NCBI GenBank assembly: GCA_964495075.1
Contig: CAZBUJ010000017.1
Location: 12,192-76,191, forward strand
Source: JAFGJQ01 sp964495075
GTDB taxonomy: Bacteria; Planctomycetota; Phycisphaerae; UBA1845
Direction of reading: 5' to 3'
Length of the DNA stretch: 64,000 nt
Both the position numbers and the translations under genes were made by a program. The stretch's first letter is position 1. The number at the start of each line of letters is the position of its first letter. Shown piece by piece: positions 27,722 through 36,179 of the stretch. The notes under the pieces were generated by a model. That model was given only the letters and a program-made list of their open reading frames with translations. It was not told where the DNA came from and searched no databases.

Positions 27722-27997
27722 TGCACCATGGTGAATGAGGCGAAAAAGAGGTTCACCATGACGCCGGACGGCGGCGACCGCCAGCGCCTTGAGGCGCTCG
27801 CGGGGCGATCGAATCCGGCTTTCTCACTTCCGCATGTCGTCAACTGCGCGACCAATCGGTTCCGGAACGAGGCAGAGGTTCCGCCGCAGATTCCGACCCG
27901 GACAATCTTCTGAGAGATCACGGCTGATGGCGAGCAAGTACAGCAGGACCGCATGACGGAGCTCCCGCGCGTTCCAGGCCGAGGCAGGACAAGCGCC

Positions 27998-29227
27998 ATG
28001 GCGATAATCAGTCTTTTCAGCGCCTCTTATTGCCACGGGCGAGAAATCGCCCAAGGCGTACGAGAAAAGCTCGGCTACAACCTCTTGAGCAACGAGGAAT
28101 TGCTCGCGGAGGCGTCGAAGCGCTTCCACGTACCAGCGGACAAGCTCGCAAGAGCCATGCACGGTCCGGTGTCAGTGTTCAACCGGATAACCCACGAAAG
28201 AGAGCGCAATCTTGCGTACATCCGGGTGACCCTGGCCGAGATGATCCAACAGGACAATCTGGTTTACCACGGGTTTGCCGGTCACCTCCTGCCCAGAGAC
28301 CTGCCGCATGTGCTGCGGGTCTGTCTCGTGGCCAAGCTGGAACGCAGGACCGCCCTGGCGGCTCAAGCCGAGGGGATTCCGGCCGCCGCGGCGCAAAAGC
28401 TGGTTTCCAAGGAGGATGAGGAGAGAAAACGTTGGACCCTCAACCTCTTTGGTCTCAGCCCGTGGGACAAGGGGCTGTACGATATACTTCTGCCCATGGA
28501 CTCCACGGGCGTGGACGAGGCCGTGACCGTGATCGCCGAACATGCCGGCAAGCCACCCGTTAAGACAACGCGGGCCGCGCGAGCCGCCATCAAGGGCTTC
28601 TTGCTCACCGCCCAAGTGCAACTGGCCCTCGCCCAGAAAGGACATGATGTTGACCTGGATGTGTCGTCTGAGGACGGCGTCGTGACGGTCACCATAAACC
28701 GATTCGTCCTGCGGCTGGAACACTTGAAAAACGAGTTGCGCGGAGTGGTCCTTGGCGTCCCGGGGGTGAAAGACATGCGGACGGAGCTGGGCCCGCATTT
28801 CTATCCGCCCAGCCGGTATGACAAAGTCGTTGAAGATTACCAGCCCAAGTTCCTTCTCGTTGACGACGAGAAAGAGTTCGTCCTCACCCTTTCCGAACGC
28901 CTCGAGACGAGGAATCTCGGGTCGGCCATCGCATACAACGGGGAGGAGGCACTGTCGATCATGGAGACGGACGCTCCGGATGTGATGGTTCTGGATCTCA
29001 AGATGCCCGGGATCGATGGCCTGGAGGTCTTGCGCAGGGTGAAACGGGAGAAGCCAGCCACGGAGGTCGTCATCCTCACCGGCCACGGCTCCGAGCAAGA
29101 GGAGCGGGCGGCCATGGAGCTTGGTGCCTTTGCCTACCTCAGCAAGCCGGTCAATATCGACGTCCTCGCCGAGACCATGAAGCAGGCCTACAACCGGGCC
29201 AGAATGCGCAAAGGCGCGCAGTCGTAG
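27998..29227 (+). CDS. Cytidylate-kinase-like / BON / receiver-domain fusion protein
   Basis: 409-aa cytoplasmic signalling protein. ATG 27998 begins MAIISLFSASYCHGREIA, the usual start of the cytidylate-kinase-like (Cytidylate_kin2) family; the upstream extension has no such match. Residues ~1-190 are that domain, but the P-loop GSGGREIA is replaced by SYCHGREIA, so nucleotide phosphorylation is doubtful. Residues ~195-275 resemble a BON domain (VQLALAQKGHDVDLDVSSEDGVVTV). Residues ~285-405 are a complete response-regulator receiver: DDE acidic pair, phospho-acceptor Asp333 in VLDLKMPG, TGHGS and the KP motif. No DNA-binding output domain. First gene of the operon with the histidine kinase; probably a phosphorylation-controlled adaptor. 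Confidence 0.8.
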   Translation: MAIISLFSASYCHGREIAQGVREKLGYNLLSNEELLAEASKRFHVPADKLARAMHGPVSVFNRITHERERNLAYIRVTLAEMIQQDNLVYHGFAGHLLPRDLPHVLRVCLVAKLERRTALAAQAEGIPAAAAQKLVSKEDEERKRWTLNLFGLSPWDKGLYDILLPMDSTGVDEAVTVIAEHAGKPPVKTTRAARAAIKGFLLTAQVQLALAQKGHDVDLDVSSEDGVVTVTINRFVLRLEHLKNELRGVVLGVPGVKDMRTELGPHFYPPSRYDKVVEDYQPKFLLVDDEKEFVLTLSERLETRNLGSAIAYNGEEALSIMETDAPDVMVLDLKMPGIDGLEVLRRVKREKPATEVVILTGHGSEQEERAAMELGAFAYLSKPVNIDVLAETMKQAYNRARMRKGAQS

Positions 29228-29258
29228 GGCGTTGCCCCGAAGAACGAGCAAACGACAC

Positions 29259-30968
29259 ATGGCACTTGGCCCGCAGTCAAACGACGGTGAGAGCCCCCAG
29301 GTGGGACCACTCGTATCGGAGAGGCGCTACCGCCGGATGCTGCTCGTCTCCGTTTCATCGATATCGCTGGTCGCCATCATCCCGTTGGTCGTCCTGACCG
29401 GCGCGAACTACCACCAGTATGAAGAGGCGTTTCACGTCGAGTCCCTTCGTCCGATCACACGTTTTTGTGCGAGCGCCAAGCTCTCGTTGGAGGCTTTCCT
29501 CTCGGAACGCGTCTCGGCCCTTTCTTTGGTTATCCAGACGGAATCGCCCGCCGATCTGCAAGACCCGCAAAAACTCAACAAGCTTCTGAGCAAACTGAAG
29601 CAGACCTTTGGTGGATTCATCGACCTGGGCCTGATCGACGGTACGGGTACGCAGGTGAGCTATGCCGGGCCCTATGAGCTCCAAGGCAAGAGCTACGCGG
29701 AACAAGATTGGTTCCACGACGTGGGGGCCCGTGGCGTGCATGTCAGCGACGTGTTCTTGGGACACCGGCACGTGCCCCACTTCGTCATCGCCGTCAGTTT
29801 TGACACGGACGCAGGTGCTTACTTCGTGTTACGAGCGACGATCGACACCGACCGAATCGTACGTCAAATAGAGGCCCTGGCCATGCGCCCCTCCGATGAC
29901 GCCTTTCTCGTCAACCGGGAAGGGACGCTTCAAACTCCATCTCGGTTCTATGGCGATGCGCTGGAGCCTTGTCCTCTGCCGGTGCCCCCGATGTCCACTC
30001 AAGCGGAAGTCCTGGAAAGCCGAGACGAGGGGGGCATTCCCATCATCATCGGCTACGCGTTCATTGACCGCTCGCCCTTCGTGCTGATGCTCCTGCACCG
30101 GCCAGGACCGATGCAAGCCAGCTGGCTGTCCTTGCGGCGCGACCTTATCCTGTTCCTGGCGATCAGCATCGTCATCATCCTGGGTGTCGTCTTTGGGGGC
30201 TCGAAGTACATGGTCAATCGAGCTCGCCAAGCGGACTTGAGACGCGCGGCCGTGTATCACAATATGGAGTACACGAACAAGATGGCGGCCATTGGCCGCC
30301 TGGCGGCCGGGGTAGCTCACGAAGTCAACAATCCCCTGGCCATCATCAACCAGAAGGCGGGCCTTCACAAAGACCTGCTTTGCCGTGCTGACGGGCTTCC
30401 GCCGAAGGAGAAGATGGTGGAGCTGGTCGACGCCGTGCTGGAATCCGTCGAGCGCTGTGGAGCCATAACGCATCGTCTGCTGGGTTTTGCCAAACATATG
30501 GACGTCCAGCGAGAGGGCATTGACCTGGAGATCCTCATTAAGGGCGTGTTGGGCTTCCTCGAAAAGGAAGCCGCCTACCGAAACCTCCAGGTGACGTTCA
30601 ACATGGAAGAGGGCGTTCCGACCATCGTCAGCGATCGCGGACAGCTTCAGCAGGTGTTCTTGAACATCGTCAACAACGCCTTTGCGGCGGTCGAGGATAG
30701 AGGACAGATCGGTATTTCAATAGCGAACGTGGACTCGGATCATGTGAGAATCAGCATTGCTGACAACGGCCGGGGAATCGCGGAGGACAACCTGAAGCAC
30801 ATCTTTGAGCCGTTTTTCACGACCAAGACGGGGACCGGCACCGGATTGGGTCTGTCCATCACCTATGGAATCGTCCAGAAACTGGGCGGGAAGATCGATG
30901 TCGCCAGCAAACTGGGCGAAGGCACGTGTTTCAAGGTTATTCTGCCCGTTCAGCGGGAATACGCGTAG
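29259..30968 (+). CDS. Cache-type sensor histidine kinase
   Basis: 569-aa membrane sensor. Two helices (~27-48, ~306-325) enclose a ~250-aa periplasmic domain with the Cache pattern (QDWFHDVGARGVHVSDVFLG, then a VLRATIDTDRIV strand), the fold that binds small carboxylates or amino acids. The cytoplasmic part is a full kinase: His354 in AAGVAHEVNNPLAIIN, N-box NIVNNAFAAVEDRG, G1 DNGRGIAE, F-box FFTTKTGTGTGLGLS. The start is uncertain: ATG 29259 has a weak ribosome-binding site and TTG 29232 is an alternative. It lies 31 bases after the fusion protein and ten bases before a receiver gene, so partners are encoded on either side. Confidence 0.88.
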   Translation: MALGPQSNDGESPQVGPLVSERRYRRMLLVSVSSISLVAIIPLVVLTGANYHQYEEAFHVESLRPITRFCASAKLSLEAFLSERVSALSLVIQTESPADLQDPQKLNKLLSKLKQTFGGFIDLGLIDGTGTQVSYAGPYELQGKSYAEQDWFHDVGARGVHVSDVFLGHRHVPHFVIAVSFDTDAGAYFVLRATIDTDRIVRQIEALAMRPSDDAFLVNREGTLQTPSRFYGDALEPCPLPVPPMSTQAEVLESRDEGGIPIIIGYAFIDRSPFVLMLLHRPGPMQASWLSLRRDLILFLAISIVIILGVVFGGSKYMVNRARQADLRRAAVYHNMEYTNKMAAIGRLAAGVAHEVNNPLAIINQKAGLHKDLLCRADGLPPKEKMVELVDAVLESVERCGAITHRLLGFAKHMDVQREGIDLEILIKGVLGFLEKEAAYRNLQVTFNMEEGVPTIVSDRGQLQQVFLNIVNNAFAAVEDRGQIGISIANVDSDHVRISIADNGRGIAEDNLKHIFEPFFTTKTGTGTGLGLSITYGIVQKLGGKIDVASKLGEGTCFKVILPVQREYA

Positions 30969-30977
30969 GAACTCCGA

Positions 30978-31361
30978 ATGGACCCCGTTCATGTTCTAAT
31001 CGTTGACGACGAACACCAGTTTGTGGACGCCGTGGTCGAGCGGCTGCGACTGAGAGGATTCAATGCAGACGGCGCGACCAGTGGACAAGATGCCATGGAA
31101 TTGCTGCGTCAGAGGCCCTACGACGTGGTCGTGCTCGACGTGAAGATGCCGGGGGTGGGTGGATTCAATGTCATCCGCAAGATCAAAGAGGAGTGGCCCA
31201 ACCTGCGGGTGGTGCTGATCACCGGCCACGGCTCATCGCAGGACGCGGAAGAAGGCTTGCAGCTGGGCGCCTTCCGATACTTGATGAAGCCGGTGAGTAT
31301 CGAGGATCTGATCAGCGTGTTTCCTGCGGCATCGGGAAGCAAGCAGGATGCCAGACAATGA
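30978..31361 (+). CDS. Single-domain response regulator
   Basis: 127-aa stand-alone receiver (CheY-like). DDE acidic residues at the N-terminus, phospho-acceptor Asp54 in VVLDVKMPGVGG, TGHGS and KPVS motifs are intact. No output domain, so it relays phosphate or binds a partner. AGGAACTCCG precedes ATG 30978. Its TGA overlaps the next gene's ATG (ATGA), indicating translational coupling inside the operon. Confidence 0.9.
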   Translation: MDPVHVLIVDDEHQFVDAVVERLRLRGFNADGATSGQDAMELLRQRPYDVVVLDVKMPGVGGFNVIRKIKEEWPNLRVVLITGHGSSQDAEEGLQLGAFRYLMKPVSIEDLISVFPAASGSKQDARQ

Positions 31362-32053
31362 GTGACGCCGAAGAACAACTCCTTCGCGAAAAGGGCTTCG
31401 CCTTCTTTGGTGCCATCACCGCCAGCCTCTCGCACGAAATCAATAACGTCTTCGCGATCATCAACGAGCTTTCCGGCCTGCTCGACGATCACTTCCACGC
31501 GGCCGAGAACGGCGCTCCGCTCGACGTGGAGCGACTGAAGGGAGCGGCACAACGCATTGCGGCCCAGGTGCGACGCGGCCAAGACTACGTCGAGGGGCTC
31601 AATGGTTTCGCCCACACGGTCGATCATCGGCGAATCGCCATCGCGCTCAACGAAACCGTCGAGGCCATCACGACTCTTTGCCGCCGGTTCGGCGTGTTGC
31701 GTCAGGTGGAGATCGAAACCCGTCTCCCCGAGACGTCTCCCCGGCTCGAAGGCAGCGCGTTTGATTTGCAGCATATCATCTACCGCTGCATCGATATCGC
31801 CCTCGACGCGTCCCAACGGGGGGATACCGTCCACATCGAGGTCGAGGCGCAAGGCGAAGGGGCACGCCTGGTTTTCGCAAGCGGTTCCGTCGCGGAATCC
31901 GTGGCGGAACTGGAGTCCAAACGGGATTTTTTGGCCGTGCTGGTAACTGGAACGCGTGGCGTGGTCGAGTCGGTGATCCAAGCCGGTCAACCCGTTCGGT
32001 TGGTGGTATCTCTTCCACACGCCCTGAACAGCCGAGGGCAAGATCATGACTGA
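31358..32053 (+). CDS. Degenerate histidine-kinase-like protein lacking ATP-binding glycine boxes
   Basis: 231-aa soluble protein. ATG 31358 overlaps the previous stop (ATGA). It opens with an H-box-like helix ASLSHEINNVFAIINELSGL, as in HisKA dimerisation domains, followed by a long helix and an alpha/beta domain shaped like HATPase_c. The N, G1, F and G2 boxes are not recognisable, so it probably cannot bind ATP. It could act as a histidine phosphotransfer protein or phosphatase for the receivers on either side. Its end overlaps the next receiver gene by 8 bases. Confidence 0.7.
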   Translation: MSDAEEQLLREKGFAFFGAITASLSHEINNVFAIINELSGLLDDHFHAAENGAPLDVERLKGAAQRIAAQVRRGQDYVEGLNGFAHTVDHRRIAIALNETVEAITTLCRRFGVLRQVEIETRLPETSPRLEGSAFDLQHIIYRCIDIALDASQRGDTVHIEVEAQGEGARLVFASGSVAESVAELESKRDFLAVLVTGTRGVVESVIQAGQPVRLVVSLPHALNSRGQDHD

Positions 32054-32477
32054 TACCAGAGTCCTGCTGGTTGATGACGAAAGAGAGTTTACCGAGGCGC
32101 TGGCTTTGCGGCTTGAGACTCGCGGGCTCAAGGTGGATGTCGCCGAGCGCGGTGAGATCGCGGTTGAGAAGGTCCAGGAGAAGTCCTTTGACGCCATCGT
32201 TCTCGACCTGGCCATGCCGGGCATGGACGGCATCGAAACTCTCAAACGCCTTCGGGAGCTCAACCCGGACTCCCAGGTGCTTCTGCTCACCGGACGGGCT
32301 ACGGTGCAGAAGGCTACGGAAGCCATGCGGCTCGGCGCGTTGGACCTGCTGGAAAAACCGGTCGATATCGAAGTGCTGGTGGCGAAAATCGAGGAGGCGG
32401 CCAGGAATACGACGCGGCTCACCGAGAAGCGGATTGACGAAGACGTGACCGATATCTTGCGCAAGAAGGGCTGGTAG
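32046..32477 (+). CDS. Single-domain response regulator
   Basis: 143-aa receiver protein, third in this operon. DDE pair, Asp54 in IVLDLAMPGMDG, TGRAT and EKPVD motifs are present, with a short Glu/Lys-rich helix at the C-terminus (EEAARNTTRLTEKRIDEDV) instead of a DNA-binding domain. It overlaps the degenerate kinase gene by 8 bases and is followed five bases later by the CBS-domain gene. Confidence 0.9.
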   Translation: MTDTRVLLVDDEREFTEALALRLETRGLKVDVAERGEIAVEKVQEKSFDAIVLDLAMPGMDGIETLKRLRELNPDSQVLLLTGRATVQKATEAMRLGALDLLEKPVDIEVLVAKIEEAARNTTRLTEKRIDEDVTDILRKKGW

Positions 32478-32482
32478 GATCA

Positions 32483-33037
32483 ATGACGTCGGAGAGCAGC
32501 GAGAACGGGATGGCGACACGGCGGGTCGGCGAAATCATGATTCCGCTCAAGGACTATCCGCATCTGCCGGTCTGGTCTTCAGTACGCGATGCCGTGGAAC
32601 TGATGCACCGCGCCGAACTCACGGTCCGAGGTCGCAAATCCCTGCCGCGGGTCATCTTTCTGTTTGACCTCGACGGCTCGATTGCCGGGACCGTCCGTCG
32701 CCGTGACCTCATGCGGGGTTTGGAGCCCAAGTTCCTGGTCAGCCAACCCTTGGAATACCGCCTGAAGCTGTTCGACGTGGAGGTTGACCCCGGTTTGTCG
32801 GAGCTGTCGTTTGACAAAGTGGTGAAAGGCATTCGGGAACAGGCGGACCGACCGGTCACCGATGTCATGTGTCCCCTCGAAAGAACCATCGATTACGACG
32901 ATCACATCATGAAAGCGGTTTACGCGATGGTCAGCCACAGCCTGAGCATCCTCCCCGTCGTTCAGGACAACAAAGTGGTCGGAGTCATCAGGACCGTCGA
33001 TGTGTTCCACGAGCTGGCGGAGCTGGTGGTCCAATGA
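32483..33037 (+). CDS. CBS-domain protein
   Basis: 184-aa cytoplasmic protein built from two CBS motifs (a Bateman pair): VGEIMIPLKDYPHLPVWSSVRDAVELM at the start and VTDVMCPLERTIDYDDHIMKAVYAMVSHSLSILPVV near the end, joined by an insert at ~80-120. CBS pairs bind adenine nucleotides and regulate partner enzymes or transporters. It sits between the receivers and the SLC13 permease and its TGA overlaps the permease ATG, so it probably gates or regulates that transporter. Confidence 0.85.
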   Translation: MTSESSENGMATRRVGEIMIPLKDYPHLPVWSSVRDAVELMHRAELTVRGRKSLPRVIFLFDLDGSIAGTVRRRDLMRGLEPKFLVSQPLEYRLKLFDVEVDPGLSELSFDKVVKGIREQADRPVTDVMCPLERTIDYDDHIMKAVYAMVSHSLSILPVVQDNKVVGVIRTVDVFHELAELVVQ

Positions 33038-34569
33038 CCGACAGAACGTTGTCCACGGCGTCTTCCGGTATGAGATCCGCCGCCGCCCGTCTGGGCGAGA
33101 GCGGCGGTTCGGTGAAAGGCCGCGGGATCGATTGGCGAAGGGTGTTCTTCATCTTTCTCGGGATCGGCCTCTTCGTTCAGGTGTGGCTGTCGCCCCCATG
33201 GAGCCCCGTCACGGATCCCGAAGGCAAGACCTTCGTCCTGAGCCGAGAAGGCAAGATCTCCCTCGCCCTGTTTCTCCTCGCCGCCACCTGGTGGGTGACC
33301 GAAGTAATCCCCATCGGGATCACCGCCATCACGGTCGGTGTGGTGCAGGCCCTGTTCGTGATTCGCCCGGCTCGCACCGCGTTCACCGATTTCATGGATC
33401 CATCCGTCTGGTTCATATTCGGATCTTTGATGATCGGCATGGTGTTTACGAAAACCGGTTTCACACGACGTCTGGCATACAAGATGCTCTCCGTGGTGGG
33501 CGAGCGAACCAGCATGATCTACCTGGGGTGCTTCGTGATGACGGCGGCCCTCACGCTGGTGATGGCTCATACCGCGGTGGCCGCGACCGTCTACCCGCTG
33601 TTCCTCGCCATCTATGCCCTTTACGAGGAGGACGGGCGACCGACCCGGTTCGGCAAGGGGCTCTTCATGGGGATGGCGTTCGTTGCCGGAGCCGGCAGTA
33701 TCGTTACCCTCCTCGGCGCGGCCCGCGGGGCGGTCGCCATTGGCTTTTTCCGGGAAATCACCGGACAGACCGTCACCTTCTTCGGGCTTACCTATTACCT
33801 GTTCCCCGTGGGTGCGGTCATGACCCTGTTGCTGTGGGTCTTTGTGATGGTCTGGTACCGACCGGAAAAGAAGACAATCCCCGGCCTCCGGAACCGGGCC
33901 CAGCGATTGTACGCCAGCCTCGGCCCGATTTCCCGGAACGAAATCGTCGCCGTGGCGATTGTCGTGGCGGTGATCGTCGTTCTGAGCCTCCGGTCATTTG
34001 TCCCCACCCTTTCGTTCCTGGATAAAAGCGCCATCATCCTGTCCGCCACCGTGCTCTTCTTCCTGCTGAAGGTGGTCTCGCTGGAGGACCTGGAAGGCAC
34101 CCCGTGGAACATCGTGCTGTTGTTCGGGGGCGCCATGAGCATCGGCTTCTGTTTGTGGCAAACCGGCGCCGCCGAGTGGCTGGCGGTGTCGTGGCTGAGC
34201 ATGTTTCACGGCGCCTCGTGGTTCGTGTTCATCATGGGAATTGCATTCTTTGTTCTCATCATGACCAACCTGATCATGAACGTGGCGGCCATTGCCATCG
34301 TGCTGCCCGTGGCCCTCAAGATGGCCGAGTACGTCCACGTCGCATCCGATGTCATTCTCTTCTCGTGCCTGGTAACGGCGGGCATGCCGTTTCTGCTGAT
34401 TGTCGGGGCAGCCCCCAACGCCATCGCCTACAACAGCAAGATGTTCACCACACGCGAGTTCTTCACGGCCGGCCTGCCGGCCAGCGCCATCCTCATGGTC
34501 GTGCTTGGCCTGTTCGTGTGGATCATCTGGCCGTTGATGGGAATGCCGATTCTCGTCCCGCCGACGTAA
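33034..34569 (+). CDS. SLC13/DASS-family anion symporter
   Basis: 511-aa inner-membrane transporter of the divalent-anion:Na+ symporter family (dicarboxylates, sulfate). ATG 33034 overlaps the CBS gene stop (ATGA). After a ~35-aa cytoplasmic tail it has about 11-12 helices. Family landmarks: LFLLAATWWVTEVIPIGITA near the N-terminus, MDPSVWFIFGSLMIG, a GAGSIVTLLGAARGA hairpin and a second LIVGAAPNAIAYNSKMFT segment near the C-terminus, the two ion/substrate-binding half-repeats. Ile/Val content and the PNAIAYNS motif do not decide between sulfate and dicarboxylate. Last gene of the sensor operon, so its expression or activity is likely set by the Cache kinase. Confidence 0.88.
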   Translation: MTDRTLSTASSGMRSAAARLGESGGSVKGRGIDWRRVFFIFLGIGLFVQVWLSPPWSPVTDPEGKTFVLSREGKISLALFLLAATWWVTEVIPIGITAITVGVVQALFVIRPARTAFTDFMDPSVWFIFGSLMIGMVFTKTGFTRRLAYKMLSVVGERTSMIYLGCFVMTAALTLVMAHTAVAATVYPLFLAIYALYEEDGRPTRFGKGLFMGMAFVAGAGSIVTLLGAARGAVAIGFFREITGQTVTFFGLTYYLFPVGAVMTLLLWVFVMVWYRPEKKTIPGLRNRAQRLYASLGPISRNEIVAVAIVVAVIVVLSLRSFVPTLSFLDKSAIILSATVLFFLLKVVSLEDLEGTPWNIVLLFGGAMSIGFCLWQTGAAEWLAVSWLSMFHGASWFVFIMGIAFFVLIMTNLIMNVAAIAIVLPVALKMAEYVHVASDVILFSCLVTAGMPFLLIVGAAPNAIAYNSKMFTTREFFTAGLPASAILMVVLGLFVWIIWPLMGMPILVPPT

Positions 34570-34607
34570 GTCGCCCCGTCGTCGCCTCCCGGAATGGTGA
34601 GGCCCTG

Positions 34608-36167
34608 TCAGAGCCGCAGCGTGAGTTGCACGTAAAGAGAATCACTGTCGTCGGCGGGCTGGGCCGTCCGCGTGACGAACGTGCCGGGCACGAAGTGCGC
34701 ATAGCCGACCTGGATCGCCAGATGTCGTCCCATCTTATAGCTGGCCCGGAGGTCGATCTCCTGGCCGATGAAGGAGCCGGCCGCGCCGGTGGGATCACGC
34801 AGGCCGGGCACCGCCCAACCGTCCGTCGACGAGGCCAGCCAGTAAGCCCGGTAGAAGGCCTCCAGCCGAGCATCGGTCGTCGGGGCAAAGGAGCAGTAGG
34901 CCGTGGGGTTGATCATGTTCTCCCAGATAAACAGATCTGAGTACCCGTACATGGTGTGCGATGCGCCGTAGAGACGGTTGAATCGCTGGTTCACACCATC
35001 GTTCGGGTCGCGGTCGCCACTCGCATAATTGATCCAGCCGGCCACCCTCGCCCGGTACGGATGCGTAAACGTGTAGCCGATCTCGGCGTGCATGGCGAAG
35101 GCTCGCCGGGTGAGGTCGCCATCGTCGCCGAACTGAAAAGCCGTGTCGAAATCGTAATCGAAGCCGGTCGCACCGATCAGGCCGAAGCCGTGAACGCCGA
35201 TGGTGTGGATCTCCTCGTCCGCATCGTCGGGATCTTTGGCGTCGCGGTCGAGGATGAAATAGAAAAGGCTGAGGTTGACGTGTGGTGACCAGCCTCGCCA
35301 GTAGGCCGTCAGCCCGTAGAACCACGCCTCCTCGTCGCTTGGGTCGAGGGATAACGGACGGCACTCGACCGGCATCGCGGCAAAGAAATCGATCTCCCAG
35401 TCGGTCGTCTGCTCGCCCAGCGTGAGGCGGAACCCGTCGAAGGCGGTGGTGGAGTTGCGGAACCGGTTGCGGGCGACCAGGCGGCGGTCAATCGAGTCGA
35501 ATGACATGCGCCCCACGCGAAACCGCAGCGGGTAGCCCTCCACGGCGGCGTCATGGACGTACAATTCGCCGAAGAGTTGAAGAACGTCGGCCTCATCGAT
35601 GTTCGACCGGTCGACGAGGTCATCGCCGAACCTTCGCGAGTCCTGGAACTCCATTCCGAACCGCAGCGGATCCAGGATCTCGCGAACGCCGACGTAGGCG
35701 CGGTTCCGCATGAAGAAGACGTTACCCGACTCCTGATCGGCACGGTAGTGGTCATCACGAAGCTCGAAGCGGGTACGCTGCTCGATGCCCACGTCGAACC
35801 AGTGGAACGACTCCAGGCCCTGCCGTCCGAACTGCCCGGCGTGAGCGGCGAGGGGCCGGAGGTATCCCGCCGGGTCGGGCTCGCGCTGGGCGCCGATGGC
35901 CGCGGAGTCGATGATCTCGCGGTTCGACGCGTCTTTCGGGACCGCCGCGACGCCGGCGTTTTGCGGGGCGATGTCCGTCATGTCGTCCGCGACCGGTTGG
36001 GCAGGCTGGGTTGTGGCGGGCTGCGTGGTCGGGTCCCGCGGGGCCGGCTGCGATGCGGCGGTGTCACCGATCCGCGGTTCTGGTCCACCGCTCACGGCGG
36101 TGGTCGCGCCGGGCAGCAGCACCGCCAGGCAAACGCACGCGCGCGTCATGCGGGCTGATCGGTTCAT
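34608..36167 (-). CDS. Alginate-export-type outer-membrane beta-barrel (porin)
   Basis: 519 aa. Signal peptide to ~residue 27, then a low-complexity Pro/Thr/Gln spacer (~30-60, repeated QPA/TTQPA), then an AlgE/Alginate_exp barrel: RTRFELRDDHYR, FMRNRAYVGVR, RFRVGRMSFDSIDRRLVARNRFRNS, the DYDFDTAFQFG region, and a final strand ending in Leu (LYVQLTLRL) as outer-membrane proteins do. Such barrels pass polyanions or act as general porins. Its start is 12 bases after the cytochrome c stop, so it is the last gene of a cytochrome b / Rieske / cytochrome c operon, which is unusual for this family. Confidence 0.82.
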   Translation of the reverse strand: MNRSARMTRACVCLAVLLPGATTAVSGGPEPRIGDTAASQPAPRDPTTQPATTQPAQPVADDMTDIAPQNAGVAAVPKDASNREIIDSAAIGAQREPDPAGYLRPLAAHAGQFGRQGLESFHWFDVGIEQRTRFELRDDHYRADQESGNVFFMRNRAYVGVREILDPLRFGMEFQDSRRFGDDLVDRSNIDEADVLQLFGELYVHDAAVEGYPLRFRVGRMSFDSIDRRLVARNRFRNSTTAFDGFRLTLGEQTTDWEIDFFAAMPVECRPLSLDPSDEEAWFYGLTAYWRGWSPHVNLSLFYFILDRDAKDPDDADEEIHTIGVHGFGLIGATGFDYDFDTAFQFGDDGDLTRRAFAMHAEIGYTFTHPYRARVAGWINYASGDRDPNDGVNQRFNRLYGASHTMYGYSDLFIWENMINPTAYCSFAPTTDARLEAFYRAYWLASSTDGWAVPGLRDPTGAAGSFIGQEIDLRASYKMGRHLAIQVGYAHFVPGTFVTRTAQPADDSDSLYVQLTLRL

Positions 36168-36179
36168 GGAACAAACTGC

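Noticed and set aside
27719..27913. 64-aa frame before the signalling operon
   Set aside because: No ribosome-binding site or family; it overlaps the likely leader of the operon.
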